Of a stretch of DNA of 36,850 bases, positions 1-8,702 are shown piece by piece; within the stretch, counting starts at the first letter, position 1; each line of letters begins with the position of its first letter. Source of the DNA: Acidobacteria bacterium UBA823 (lineage in GTDB: Bacteria > Acidobacteriota > Vicinamibacteria > Vicinamibacterales > UBA823); the NCBI GenBank assembly GCA_002296225.1, contig DBHR01000027.1:928-37777 (forward strand). Reading direction: 5' to 3'. The notes below the pieces were generated by a model. That model worked only from the letters and a program-made list of their open reading frames with translations, had not been told where the DNA came from and made no database searches. The translations under genes were made by a program, and so were the position numbers.

Positions 1-542
1 TTGTTCGGATTACACAAGAACACCAAGCCGGCGCCTTGCGCCGCCTCAGCCATCCCACCCAGGTTAATCGATAAGTCGGCCGCGACCGGCACTTCTCGAA
101 CGGGGGTCCCGATACGTCGCGCCGTACTCACCGGCGCCCCGTAGGACGGTGAGGCATTGACCAGAGGGCGTTCTGGTGACGTGAACGCTCGGACGGCACC
201 GGCCAACAAACCGGCTGAGCCAGTGCTCAGCAGCACATTCTCGGCTTTGGCGCGGTAGAGCGCCGCGACCGTCTCAGCGAGCCCAGGCGGATTGTCGGGA
301 TACCGGCCCACCTTGTAGGACACGCGCCCATCAAGTGCACGCAAGGCGGCATCGCCAGGTCCACGCGGGTTCTCATTCCCACTAATCCGAATGAACCCCG
401 GTTCGATTAATGGCGGGGTCTGCCCTTCGATGCCAAGCGCCGATAACTCCTCTCGGCCGCGGGAAATGATGAACGGCAGCGTGAGCATGCCCGTTCCACC
501 CCACCCGACCGACCGAACGAACTCACGTCGAGACCATCGCAT
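1..542 (-). CDS. Tat-exported PLP-dependent aminotransferase (HisC-like), partial
   Basis: The first 180 residues of a class I/II aminotransferase are present; the gene continues beyond base 1. The ATG at 542 follows an AAGGAGG ribosome site at about 547-553. Residues 4-10 read SRREFVR and a hydrophobic stretch follows, which is a twin-arginine export signal, so the mature enzyme should be periplasmic. Downstream are ISGNENPRGPG and the LVFLCNPN segment that normally contacts PLP. The catalytic lysine lies outside the window. The protein closely parallels the complete gene at 21669-22838, including signal, SPSYGAP and GMAEAA motifs, so the two are paralogues. It lies 50 bp downstream of the DJ-1/PfpI gene on the same strand and is probably cotranscribed with it. 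The family normally includes histidinol-phosphate aminotransferase, but an exported enzyme is unlikely to serve histidine synthesis. The substrate is unknown. Confidence 0.88.
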   Translation of the reverse strand, partial: MRWSRREFVRSVGWGGTGMLTLPFIISRGREELSALGIEGQTPPLIEPGFIRISGNENPRGPGDAALRALDGRVSYKVGRYPDNPPGLAETVAALYRAKAENVLLSTGSAGLLAGAVRAFTSPERPLVNASPSYGAPVSTARRIGTPVREVPVAADLSINLGGMAEAAQGAGLVFLCNPN

Positions 543-592
543 GCTTCCTCCTTGGAATACCGGTCAGAACGGTCGCACTTCCATCTTGTAGT

Positions 593-1162
593 TCAGGCCT
601 CCGTGGCGACAGAGGCCTCGAGGCAGCGCAACACCTCTCGATAAAACTCTGGATGCGAGTGCCACGTCTGGGCAGTGACGAGCTGTCCATCTCGAACGGC
701 CTGCTCGGTGCAGTAGGTGCCCCCAGCAAGCTTCACTTCATTCCGTACGTGCTCATAGCAGGTGACACGCCGTCCCTTGACCAAGCCGGCGGCGATTAAG
801 ACCTGGATCCCATGGCAGATCGCGAACGTCCATCGATCCAGTTTCGCGAACCGCTGAACAAGTCCGATGAGGGCTGTATCATGCCTGAGGTATTCCGGCG
901 CCCTCCCACCGAGGACGAGCACGGCTACGTAATCGTCAGCCGACACCGTATCAAACGTTACGTCCGCTTCGAGGCCGTAGCCCTGCCGTTCGATGTAGGT
1001 ATCCCAGCCAGGCTCGAAGTCGTGGATCACAAGATGCAAACGGCGCTTGCTCGGCGCTGCCACGTCCACCCCATAGCCGGCCTCGCGCAAGCGATGGATG
1101 GCGTAGAGCGCCTCGTAGCTCTCCCCGGCATCGCCGGTGACGACTAGCACCTTCCTATGCAT
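593..1162 (-). CDS. DJ-1/PfpI (ThiJ) family protein
   Basis: This 189-residue single-domain protein has the DJ-1/PfpI flavodoxin-like fold signature. It opens with a beta strand (KVLVVTG), carries an acidic residue in the GESYEALY segment (residues 13-20) typical of the family's active site, and has the nucleophile elbow AICHG with Cys116 followed by His117. The length matches the family, which includes cysteine proteases/deglycases, glyoxalase III-type enzymes, isonitrile hydratases and regulators. No signal peptide is visible, so it is probably cytoplasmic. The ATG at 1162 has only a weak purine-rich ribosome site, but the first strand begins immediately after it, so the start looks right. 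It precedes the exported aminotransferase by 50 bp. The family is clear; the reaction cannot be assigned. Confidence 0.88.
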   Translation of the reverse strand: MHRKVLVVTGDAGESYEALYAIHRLREAGYGVDVAAPSKRRLHLVIHDFEPGWDTYIERQGYGLEADVTFDTVSADDYVAVLVLGGRAPEYLRHDTALIGLVQRFAKLDRWTFAICHGIQVLIAAGLVKGRRVTCYEHVRNEVKLAGGTYCTEQAVRDGQLVTAQTWHSHPEFYREVLRCLEASVATEA

Positions 1163-1363
1163 CGGCTACTCTGCGTGGCTTACGGAGGCGGTTGGCGAAG
1201 CGTATCACGCCGCTAGCCTGCCAGTCGGCCAAGAAATGAGACCCTACGCGCGAGCCAGCGCCACGACGCTAACGTTAATGTTGGACCGAAGATACGTCCG
1301 TCCGGCGGACTCGGGCGTCACTCGTTCTCACGAGAGCTACCGGGCACGGATACCCCTTCGTCG

Positions 1364-1391
1364 CTGAAATGCCGGAGGACGGGACTATAAT
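1364..1391 (+). promoter_or_regulatory. Sigma70-type promoter, near-leaderless
   Basis: A perfect TATAAT lies at 1386-1391. A CTGAAA at 1364-1369 matches four of six -35 positions with a 16 bp spacer. Only 8 bp separate the -10 from the ATG at 1400, so transcription should begin at or within a base or two of the start codon. No ribosome site fits in that space. Confidence 0.6.
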
Positions 1392-1399
1392 GCCCGCCC

Positions 1400-2404
1400 A
1401 TGGCCCAAACGGCACTCCGTACAGAGGTGGTGGGTTCCTACCCAACGCCCGCCTGGCTATCAGCTATGCCGTCTCGGCCAGCACTGCGCGACGCGCTGCT
1501 CGTCGTGCTAAAAACACAAGAGCTCGCGGGCCTGGATGTCGTGAGCGACGGTGAGATCGCTCGCTTCGATGTGAATCATCCCGATACGAACGGGATGATC
1601 GAGTTCTTCATCCGGCCCCTGGCAGGCATTGCCACGGACTTCACGCCAGAAGAGCGGGTGGCGTTTCAAGCCCAGCCGGGCATGGAGTTCCGCAATCGGC
1701 CGGCCGGGGTCGTTCGCGACCAACTCGGTACCGGCACGCTCGACCTCCCTTCACACTGGAACCTCTTACCGTCGCTGACCGACCGCCCGATTAAGTTCAC
1801 GGTGACCTCTCCCTACATGCTCGCCAAAACCCTACTGGACCGCCACTACGGTGACCTTCGCGCGCTCTGTGCAGACCTAGCCCAGGTCTTGGCGGCCCAA
1901 GTTGCGAAAATTGACGCACCTGTGCTTCAGGTGGATGAGGCCAACCTTACGGGACATCCGGAAGACCGTGACTGGGCACACGACCCGATCAACACGGTTC
2001 TCGATGCCGCGTCACACGAAACAGCGGTGCACCTGTGTTTCGGGAACTACGGCGGCTCAACGATTCAGCAAGGCCACTGGAAGGACCTATTACCCTTCCT
2101 GAATGCCCTGCACGCCGACCATCTGCTACTCGAATTCGCTCGGCGCGGTTACGACGAACTCGACGTGCTGTGCGATCTCAGACCCGAGATCGCCCTGGGC
2201 GTCGGCGTGATCGATATCAAGGACAATGAGGTGGAGACCTCAGAAATCGTGGCAAAACGAATCGAACGAGCGGCCAAGGTGCTCGGTCCAGACCGGGTCC
2301 GTTGGCTGCACCCCGATTGTGGCTTCTGGATGCTGCCTCGGAGCGTGGCCGACCGGAAGATGGTAAGTCTGGTCAAGGGCCGAGATCTCTTCCTAGGTCA
2401 GTAA
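1400..2404 (+). CDS. MetE C-terminal-type (cobalamin-independent) methyltransferase
   Basis: This 334-residue protein resembles the catalytic C-terminal barrel of cobalamin-independent methionine synthase without the N-terminal half, as in archaeal and 'core' MetE proteins. The zinc ligands expected for the family are visible: His211 and Cys213 (HLCF), Glu245 (LLLEFARRG) and Cys307 (HPDCGF). An LQVDE motif (residues 176-180) also matches the family. It opens with RTEVVGSYP, the usual first strand. The enzyme should be cytoplasmic and transfer a methyl group to a thiol such as homocysteine. Stand-alone core enzymes may use a methyl-corrinoid protein rather than methyl-tetrahydrofolate, so the donor is open. 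The ATG at 1400 lies 8 bp after a perfect -10 box and has no ribosome site, suggesting a leaderless message. It converges on the minus-strand operon with a 27 bp gap. Confidence 0.85.
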   Translation: MAQTALRTEVVGSYPTPAWLSAMPSRPALRDALLVVLKTQELAGLDVVSDGEIARFDVNHPDTNGMIEFFIRPLAGIATDFTPEERVAFQAQPGMEFRNRPAGVVRDQLGTGTLDLPSHWNLLPSLTDRPIKFTVTSPYMLAKTLLDRHYGDLRALCADLAQVLAAQVAKIDAPVLQVDEANLTGHPEDRDWAHDPINTVLDAASHETAVHLCFGNYGGSTIQQGHWKDLLPFLNALHADHLLLEFARRGYDELDVLCDLRPEIALGVGVIDIKDNEVETSEIVAKRIERAAKVLGPDRVRWLHPDCGFWMLPRSVADRKMVSLVKGRDLFLGQ

Positions 2405-2431
2405 CCCGCCGACGTGTCATACACCTCCCAG

Positions 2432-4750
2432 TCATTGACCTAGGACCTGCGCCGCCCGCCGCTGGATGTAACTCACATCAATAAAGGGCTCGTCCTCGAG
2501 GTGGCCTTGCATCAAGGCGATCCGTTTTCGTAGCAGTGCGTCAAGGTTTCGCCCGTGGATTAGAGGCGTCTCCTGCTGCGCGGTCGTAGCCATGAACTCG
2601 ACCCCAGAGGCCACCAACTCCAGCAGTTCCTCCGAGTTCGCGATCTCCCGGGTCATCATGTCGCGCAGCAAGGCTCGGCACTCGGCCATCGTTCTCTGAT
2701 CACCCGCGTTGCGCGCCTCAAGAAATCCGTGGACCCCAACGACCCACGCCGCGACGCTGCGCTGGGTCCGGAACCAGCACCGCAATGCCCTGAGGCGAAT
2801 CTGCTGATCGCAAATTACGTTCCTCGCCCCAAGGCTCCGTGTCGCTTCTTCGCACTGCATCTCGAGCAACTCGATCGCGTGGTTCATCGGCACCCATACG
2901 TGCGCGTCAAATCGCTCCAGGTTCTCTCGACACGACTCGGGTGTCGTCAGTTGAAAAAGCACGTCTCGGCTGAGATCAACATTATTGGGATTGTGCGGCG
3001 TCGTGCACATGTAGTCCTCATAATAGGCACGCTCAACGTCTGGGATGGCTTCGATGTTCGGCACGAACGGTCGCACCCATAAGCGATACCAGACGAACCC
3101 ATACATGGAGTACAGCGGCACGACGTTCGGATAGGCAAAAATCGCCTCCTCGGCGGCAGTCCAGGCCTCCAATAACGCTGGGGCCAACTCCGACCCAGCC
3201 CACCGTATGGCCATTCGCTCGGTCTCGCGATCCACATCTAGTTCAGGATCGAATTGGACCGCTGCGACCATCTCATGGTTCGGGTCGAACGGCACGATGT
3301 TGGGTGGCGACGTCCCACCGATATGGGCCACATTCCTCACGCCATTTGCGTGAAGCATTTGGAGTCTGCGTCCCGTCAACCTGGGATATGGCACACCGAG
3401 TAGAGGTGCGAAAATCGCGTGGGGTCCGGCCGCAAAATAAAAATCAGCGCGGACGCCGCGGGTCTCAAGGTCGGCCATCAAGTCACATTCACGGGGGTCG
3501 AATCGATTCTGATAAACCGTGCCAGGATTAACCGCGGTGGAGTCGGGATACCGAGGGTGCGCATACGGCATCTCCCACCCCCGCCCGACCAACGATGCGG
3601 CCTCAACCTCTAGACCGTCCTCCAGTCCAGCCCAAACCGTCTCGTGCTCGCCGTAAAAAGGTTCCATCCGGGTCAACACCCGAAAAGCGCTATTCTGTGA
3701 CCTCCCAGCATCACGCAGTACGCGCAGGAATCGCACGACGTTCTCGCCAGCCACCTGAGCGATCTCGGTGTCCTCGTTCCATTCTCGGATCAGGTACGGG
3801 CCGCCGTTCCGCCCAACATACAAAGACTTGGTGTACTCAAAGCCCGCTCCACTGTCATTCGTCCAGATTGAAAGAAAGCCTAACTCCGGCACCTCGGCGA
3901 GCAACCGCTCCACCATCTCGACATAGTGCGCTTGAACGGCCGGATGCGCGACTGTGAGGTTGTAACGTGGTTTAAAGCTTCGGAACGGATGATCAACGCG
4001 CGCGCCACGTAGCATCGGATAGCGTGCAAAGAACTCGTCTGGCACCGACCGCGGCTCGAGGCAGAACAGACCGGGCACGAGGCCAAACTTCACGGCCAAC
4101 GCGGCGTTGCTCTTGAGATTCGCCAGGTTCGCCGCCAGCCACTCTGCCGGATAGAGACCGACGTTGAGTCGGCTGCTCACGAATTGATCCAGCGCCGGAC
4201 CGTAGGTGTAGAACATCGGATAGGTCTCACCAGGTGGACCGGTCTCAAATCCATGAGACGCAGCTAGCCCATTCACCTCGATGTGGGTAAAGCCGCGTGC
4301 CGCCAGGCACTCAACGTAGGCGGCGGGGTCACGCCCGTATTGAATCCGGCCTTCCTGGGTCAGAACAAAATCGAAAAGGCTGCGCTGCCAGTCGAACGCA
4401 ACCGCCATCCTCCGGCCACTTCGATACCGGTCAACGGCATCACCACCAAGCCTGCTCAAGAGGTTAACGACGCCACCGTACAGGAGTGACGGTGTAGTGG
4501 CCGCGAGTAGTCCGGCCCCGTCCTCGTCTAGGCGAACAAAGACCGCCGGTGCATCGCCAGCGACCCCGTTCGGTTCGGGTGGTGGAATCTGGAAGACGCC
4601 AGGAGTCTGTTTCTCAACGCCGGTTGTCTCCCGAAGAATTTCAGCACTGAGGTCGGCGGCAAGGCGTTCGGCAGCAACCATCACAGCCGGCGACGCTCCA
4701 GCATCAATGTGCACGGCCCGTACAAGGGCCAGGGCCTCGGAGACCGTCAT
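2432..4750 (-). CDS. Large TIM-barrel glycoside hydrolase-like protein (GH67/GH20-like)
   Basis: This 772-residue cytoplasmic protein has no signal peptide. The first 110 residues resemble the alpha/beta N-terminal domain found before the barrel in families such as GH67 and GH20: a nucleotide-free Rossmann-like region followed by LLYGGVVNLL. From about residue 115 (AFDWQRSLFDF) a TIM barrel begins, with the strands ARGFTHIEVNG and LGFLSIWTNDSGAGF; the WTNDSG segment is a plausible acid/base site. The last roughly 200 residues are helical with many Trp and Arg. I do not recognise an exact family. It is the last gene of the nine-gene operon and overlaps the preceding gene by four bases (ATGA), implying translational coupling. 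An internal exo-acting hydrolase on imported oligosaccharides fits the context but is inferred. Confidence 0.7.
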   Translation of the reverse strand: MTVSEALALVRAVHIDAGASPAVMVAAERLAADLSAEILRETTGVEKQTPGVFQIPPPEPNGVAGDAPAVFVRLDEDGAGLLAATTPSLLYGGVVNLLSRLGGDAVDRYRSGRRMAVAFDWQRSLFDFVLTQEGRIQYGRDPAAYVECLAARGFTHIEVNGLAASHGFETGPPGETYPMFYTYGPALDQFVSSRLNVGLYPAEWLAANLANLKSNAALAVKFGLVPGLFCLEPRSVPDEFFARYPMLRGARVDHPFRSFKPRYNLTVAHPAVQAHYVEMVERLLAEVPELGFLSIWTNDSGAGFEYTKSLYVGRNGGPYLIREWNEDTEIAQVAGENVVRFLRVLRDAGRSQNSAFRVLTRMEPFYGEHETVWAGLEDGLEVEAASLVGRGWEMPYAHPRYPDSTAVNPGTVYQNRFDPRECDLMADLETRGVRADFYFAAGPHAIFAPLLGVPYPRLTGRRLQMLHANGVRNVAHIGGTSPPNIVPFDPNHEMVAAVQFDPELDVDRETERMAIRWAGSELAPALLEAWTAAEEAIFAYPNVVPLYSMYGFVWYRLWVRPFVPNIEAIPDVERAYYEDYMCTTPHNPNNVDLSRDVLFQLTTPESCRENLERFDAHVWVPMNHAIELLEMQCEEATRSLGARNVICDQQIRLRALRCWFRTQRSVAAWVVGVHGFLEARNAGDQRTMAECRALLRDMMTREIANSEELLELVASGVEFMATTAQQETPLIHGRNLDALLRKRIALMQGHLEDEPFIDVSYIQRRAAQVLGQ

Positions 4751-6357
4751 GGCCCGCTGGAACCTGCCGCTAGCTTGATCGTAACGGTCGCCTCACCGTT
4801 GATGGGGACGTCGATGTCCGTGTAGGCACTGGTTCGTATTTGCGTGTTGCGATACGGCACAGAACGGCCGTCAACCGTCGCGCCGACCGCCATTCGATCA
4901 CCTGGAAGGAGGATATGCAGGCGCACACTGGACGATTGTGCTGAAACGTCCAGTCGAAGTCTCTCGTTGTCAGCACGATACGCGTATCCAACCGAAGCAC
5001 CGGACGCGGCATAGCTGAGTTGGACTTCGACATCACGGATGCCAGCCGCCGCCCAACGGGGTGCCAGCAAGAGACTGTCGAAGCCCTTTCCCTCATCAAC
5101 CAGGCCAATCAGTCCCTCTACCAGCGCGTAAAGCATCGCCGACGAGCCCCATCCATCGGTCGGCTGCGCCTCCGGACTCGTGCTAGCCTCAACGCTCGCC
5201 GGTGTGCCGTCAGGGAAGTACCATAAATACGTGGCTTGGTGTTCGCGGATCAGAGTCCAGTACCGCTTCAAAATGTCGACGCCGTACGACTCAAAGCCGT
5301 GCTCAAACGCCGCACGCGCCAATTCCCCACCGACGAGTGGCATGATGCCCCCGTTCACGTAGGCACCGCCGACGAGTTTCTCGTCCCCGAACACTCCATC
5401 GGGAAACGGGGGATCAATCGAAAACCACTCCGCAAAGGCCGACGTTGTCTCTCGCCGACGCTGATACTCCTCGATGATCGAAACGGCCTGCGCCCGGTCA
5501 GTGAGACCCCGGTTGATGTCCATCGGATTGCTGAGACTCAATTGCGCCGCCTCGTCCACACCGGCAATGTCGACCGGGGTGCGCTTCACGAAATGCGTGT
5601 AGAACGTGCCATTCCAGCAAATCTTGTTCGCACGAACTTTCAGCCCGTCAGCCTGCACGGTCCAATATGCCGCGCGCTCCACGTCACCAAAGTAAGTGTA
5701 GAGCTTCGCCAGAATTCGAAAGGCTTCGTGGTAGCCACTATTGTCGCCGTGCATGATGCCCCAGAAGGTCTCCGCATCAATCTGAAACTGAAGCCACTCG
5801 TGCCGCCCCGCCGTGTAGGCAAAGTCCCAAGTGTCGATCGTGTAGGCGCGCTTCACGAGATCGAGTTCGGCATCCCAGTACCAGGGATGCGACATAATGT
5901 AGCGAAGCGCCTTCTCCAGCGACGGTAATTGCTGACGGATCCAGTCGTCATCGCCTGACGCCTGCCAAGCCAACCAGGCCGCCTTGACGAACCGGTACTC
6001 AACGTCCGCCTCTACCGGCACCCGGACGTACTTCGTCCAGTTTTCCCGCTCGCACGGTAACTTTTCCGGAGACGTTGTGACGTAATCGAAGATCCGTCCA
6101 CTGGCCGACTGTGTCTCAGCAAAATGCTGAACGATACTCGTCGCATCCGCATGGAAGTACCGTCCCATGCGTAACATGTCGCTGTGATCTCGAATCCAAA
6201 TCGAGCTGGCGTCGGGGGTGCGAAACCCGCTTAGATGCTGTCCGTCGACGACAAGCTCCATGACGTCCTGTTCGAGAAATGTGCGGACTGTCTCAAACAG
6301 TCTGTCGAATGCTAGGTCGCCCGAGCGCAGAAAGCTTGCCGGCGTCCTAGGGCTCAA
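4747..6357 (-). CDS. Six-hairpin (alpha/alpha-toroid) glycosidase-like protein
   Basis: This is a 536-residue protein of the six-hairpin glycosidase type. Near the N-terminus is SSIWIRDHSDM (residues about 51-61), and repeated aromatic helix hairpins follow (TIDTWDFAY, HGDNSGYHEAF, AYVNGGIMPLVG, QPTDGWGSSAML). A beta-sandwich C-terminal domain covers about the last 100 residues (VGYAYRADNERLRLDVS to the end). There is no signal peptide. The frame is open up to 6612, but that upstream part lies inside the heparinase gene in another frame and looks like shadow sequence. I place the start at the TTG at 6357, which overlaps the heparinase stop by 11 bases and follows an AGGACAGG stretch; an ATG at about 6265 would cut into conserved sequence. 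Similar toroids occur in GH37, GH63 and GH15 enzymes; a cytoplasmic oligosaccharide hydrolase is the best reading. It overlaps the next gene by ATGA. Confidence 0.72.
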   Translation of the reverse strand: MSPRTPASFLRSGDLAFDRLFETVRTFLEQDVMELVVDGQHLSGFRTPDASSIWIRDHSDMLRMGRYFHADATSIVQHFAETQSASGRIFDYVTTSPEKLPCERENWTKYVRVPVEADVEYRFVKAAWLAWQASGDDDWIRQQLPSLEKALRYIMSHPWYWDAELDLVKRAYTIDTWDFAYTAGRHEWLQFQIDAETFWGIMHGDNSGYHEAFRILAKLYTYFGDVERAAYWTVQADGLKVRANKICWNGTFYTHFVKRTPVDIAGVDEAAQLSLSNPMDINRGLTDRAQAVSIIEEYQRRRETTSAFAEWFSIDPPFPDGVFGDEKLVGGAYVNGGIMPLVGGELARAAFEHGFESYGVDILKRYWTLIREHQATYLWYFPDGTPASVEASTSPEAQPTDGWGSSAMLYALVEGLIGLVDEGKGFDSLLLAPRWAAAGIRDVEVQLSYAASGASVGYAYRADNERLRLDVSAQSSSVRLHILLPGDRMAVGATVDGRSVPYRNTQIRTSAYTDIDVPINGEATVTIKLAAGSSGP

Positions 6358-8671
6358 GCTGCACCTGTCCTCGCCAATACCGCATCTTACCGACCCCGCT
6401 GGCATCCCGACTTCCATCGAATGCCAAATAGAAGTATGACGGAAGCCCCTCGTAGAGCACCTGGTCCCCGTAGGTGGCCTTGGTGAGATTCGTGATCGTG
6501 TAGCGCAGCTCGCCACCTTCCGACGACGCGAAGACGAAATCGCCGTTAGTCTCAATCTCATTAAATCGGAGACGGCCAGCATCGTAGGTATACCGCGGGC
6601 GTCGCCAGTCACGAGACATATCCATCCGAAGGTCCTGCTTAACGCCGATCGTTACCGTCTTCTCACCGGCTTCGATCACTACACCCAGTCCGGCTCGATT
6701 TGGCACCGGCTCGATAAGCCGGATGCGATTCGCCCATTCCCCCGGAGAATCGCTCGCCTCGTGCGGCACTAACACCGTCACGAAACCCTCAGTCTCGCCC
6801 AGTTCAAAATGCTTGGCTGTCGTCTGATGAATCAGGATCTCCTCCTGATAATGACGAGTTTCTGTTTCCGTGCCTTCAAGGCGGAAATGCGTGTCCGGAA
6901 AATGGATCAGTAAGCGACGGTTCTGCGGCAATTCATCGGTGCCGATCTGGTCGTAGACCGTGTCGTACCAATGGTCGCCCTGCTCAACAATCTGGCGCGT
7001 GTGCCAGAGATTGGCTATCGTAAAGTACTCCTCGGTGCGGGCCTTCACGATGTCGAAGACGACGAATACCTCCGGGTCTTTGAGGTAAACAATGACCCGG
7101 TCCCACTCAAACCCCCAACCGTCATCAATCATCCGACTCCGACTGTAGTCAACGTCGGGCAAACTCAAGAAATCAATTTTCTGTGTCCTGACGCGACGAT
7201 AAGAGCCGGCATTATGAAGGAAGTCCAGAATGGCCTGTCCCGGTACGGCGTTTGGTGTGTCGAGTCGGGCCTCCCCTTCAACCTGCCCCATCCAGATCTT
7301 CTCGGGACGAATCGCGAGACGGTTGTGAAAATAATCCTGCCGATAAGCCCCAAATGGTCCGCTCGGCATGTAATCACGGTAGCCGCCGTCGTGGAGTAGG
7401 ACCGACCCACCGGACATGAGCAGAGTAATGCTGTTCTCATCAGCATGTCCGTGTGTCATCTTCTCCTCCTCCACAGGAATCGTGTCGCGGAGGTAATCCC
7501 GAAAATTGAGTCCACCGTCCCCTTCGTCTCTGTAGTTCAGGAGGAGATAGGTCGAATCCGCCTCCCATCCATTCCTGAATACAATTTTCTTTCCTTGAAC
7601 GTCCTCCATTACCTCGGTTGACAGGCTGTTGGGCATCTCTGCCGCGATCCCATCAGCGCCCCAGCGGTAACAGTCCAGTAGGAAGTACCCAAGCCCGACG
7701 TTGGTCGGATCGGTAAAATCAACGAACCGTGCGGCGATAACGTTGGCAGCCCACTTTAGCTGGGGATTATCGTAGGCTGCGGCTCCGGCTTCAAAGAAAA
7801 CCAAGTAGTGCTGCCAGTTACGCAGCCAGTTGGCATCGCCAAAATCCGGAACCATCCCGATCGGCGCCATTAGATTTAAGAAGTACTGAGCGTAGTAGTA
7901 CATCTCGGGCGTGCGGAGCAGCGCACCCAGTCGACCCGTGACGTCGGCATGCCCCATCAAGGCATAGAGCCAGATGCCGTGGTAAATCGTCGCGTCTTCG
8001 ATCTCCCAGTTACCCCAGTTATCATCGGCCAACGCTCGGTCTTGCATCCGCCACACTTCAGCGCGCGGATGGTCTGGTAGGGCACGCACAGCCCAAGCCA
8101 GCGACTCGGCCCGGAGCATGGTCCGGTTCATCGTGCCCCACTCGACGGTCCGTAATAGATATTCCATGCTGTGTGCAATCAACTCCCGGGCAGTGCGGAC
8201 CTCCTCCAGCGAGAACTGGTTGAGGCGGTCGAGCGTTTCGAACGCCTTGATGTAGCGCATCACCCTGAAGAAATCGGGTAGTGCGGGTACGCCGTCGGCA
8301 TAGTCTGGCCTTCGATCAATCGCAGACTGCGGATACTGACTTCGGTAATCGCCAAACTGGAGCACGACGCGCTTGGCCCGCTCAGCGTATGCCGGTTCCC
8401 CTTCAGTTTCGAAGAGATACGCATAAATGACGGCCATCTCGAGTAGACGGCCGGGCGGTCGATATCCAAAGATGCTTTCTGGGTCGAACCCGTCGCGCCA
8501 ATCGGTGATTAGATCGTCATAGTTGTCCCACGTCCAGTCTGCCGAGCCACGCGCGTACTCTAGATACGCCGACTGGGTGACCGGCGTTTGAGCCCTACCC
8601 TGCGCTACACTTCCAACGAACACCATCAGTAGCGCTCCCAATACGACTAGGCCTCTCACACGCATCCTCAT
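6347..8671 (-). CDS. Exported heparinase II/III-type polysaccharide lyase
   Basis: This 774-residue protein has a Sec signal peptide (hydrophobic LVVLGALLMVFVGSVA, probable cleavage after GRAQ near residue 28). Residues about 40-330 form an alpha/alpha toroid with NRTML (182-186) and IYHGIWLYAL (229-238), where the family's catalytic Tyr/His usually lie. From about residue 360 comes the beta-sheet domain with the signature HGHADENSITLL (407-418) and LLHDGGYRDY (425-434), the His-x-Asp-x-x-Ser motif typical of heparinase II/III-like lyases (PL12/15/17/21 relatives). Such enzymes cleave uronate-containing chains by beta-elimination. The ATG at 8671 follows GGAAGGGAG. It sits 31 bp after the symporter gene. 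The polymer is not identifiable from sequence alone; alginate, glycosaminoglycan or another uronate polymer are all possible. Confidence 0.85.
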   Translation of the reverse strand: MRMRVRGLVVLGALLMVFVGSVAQGRAQTPVTQSAYLEYARGSADWTWDNYDDLITDWRDGFDPESIFGYRPPGRLLEMAVIYAYLFETEGEPAYAERAKRVVLQFGDYRSQYPQSAIDRRPDYADGVPALPDFFRVMRYIKAFETLDRLNQFSLEEVRTARELIAHSMEYLLRTVEWGTMNRTMLRAESLAWAVRALPDHPRAEVWRMQDRALADDNWGNWEIEDATIYHGIWLYALMGHADVTGRLGALLRTPEMYYYAQYFLNLMAPIGMVPDFGDANWLRNWQHYLVFFEAGAAAYDNPQLKWAANVIAARFVDFTDPTNVGLGYFLLDCYRWGADGIAAEMPNSLSTEVMEDVQGKKIVFRNGWEADSTYLLLNYRDEGDGGLNFRDYLRDTIPVEEEKMTHGHADENSITLLMSGGSVLLHDGGYRDYMPSGPFGAYRQDYFHNRLAIRPEKIWMGQVEGEARLDTPNAVPGQAILDFLHNAGSYRRVRTQKIDFLSLPDVDYSRSRMIDDGWGFEWDRVIVYLKDPEVFVVFDIVKARTEEYFTIANLWHTRQIVEQGDHWYDTVYDQIGTDELPQNRRLLIHFPDTHFRLEGTETETRHYQEEILIHQTTAKHFELGETEGFVTVLVPHEASDSPGEWANRIRLIEPVPNRAGLGVVIEAGEKTVTIGVKQDLRMDMSRDWRRPRYTYDAGRLRFNEIETNGDFVFASSEGGELRYTITNLTKATYGDQVLYEGLPSYFYLAFDGSRDASGVGKMRYWRGQVQLEP

Positions 8672-8702
8672 TGCTCCCTTCCCGGGTTCCGCTCTGACCC
8701 AC

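Noticed and set aside
1163..1399. Possible short plus-strand ORF at 1137-1367.
   Set aside because: It overlaps the start of the DJ-1/PfpI gene antisense and has Ala/Arg/Thr-biased, shadow-like composition; only the promoter at 1364-1391 is supported.
6358..6612. N-terminal extension of the six-hairpin glycosidase-like protein.
   Set aside because: It lies inside the heparinase gene in another frame and has Arg/Ser-rich low-complexity content; the TTG at 6357 gives the conserved start.
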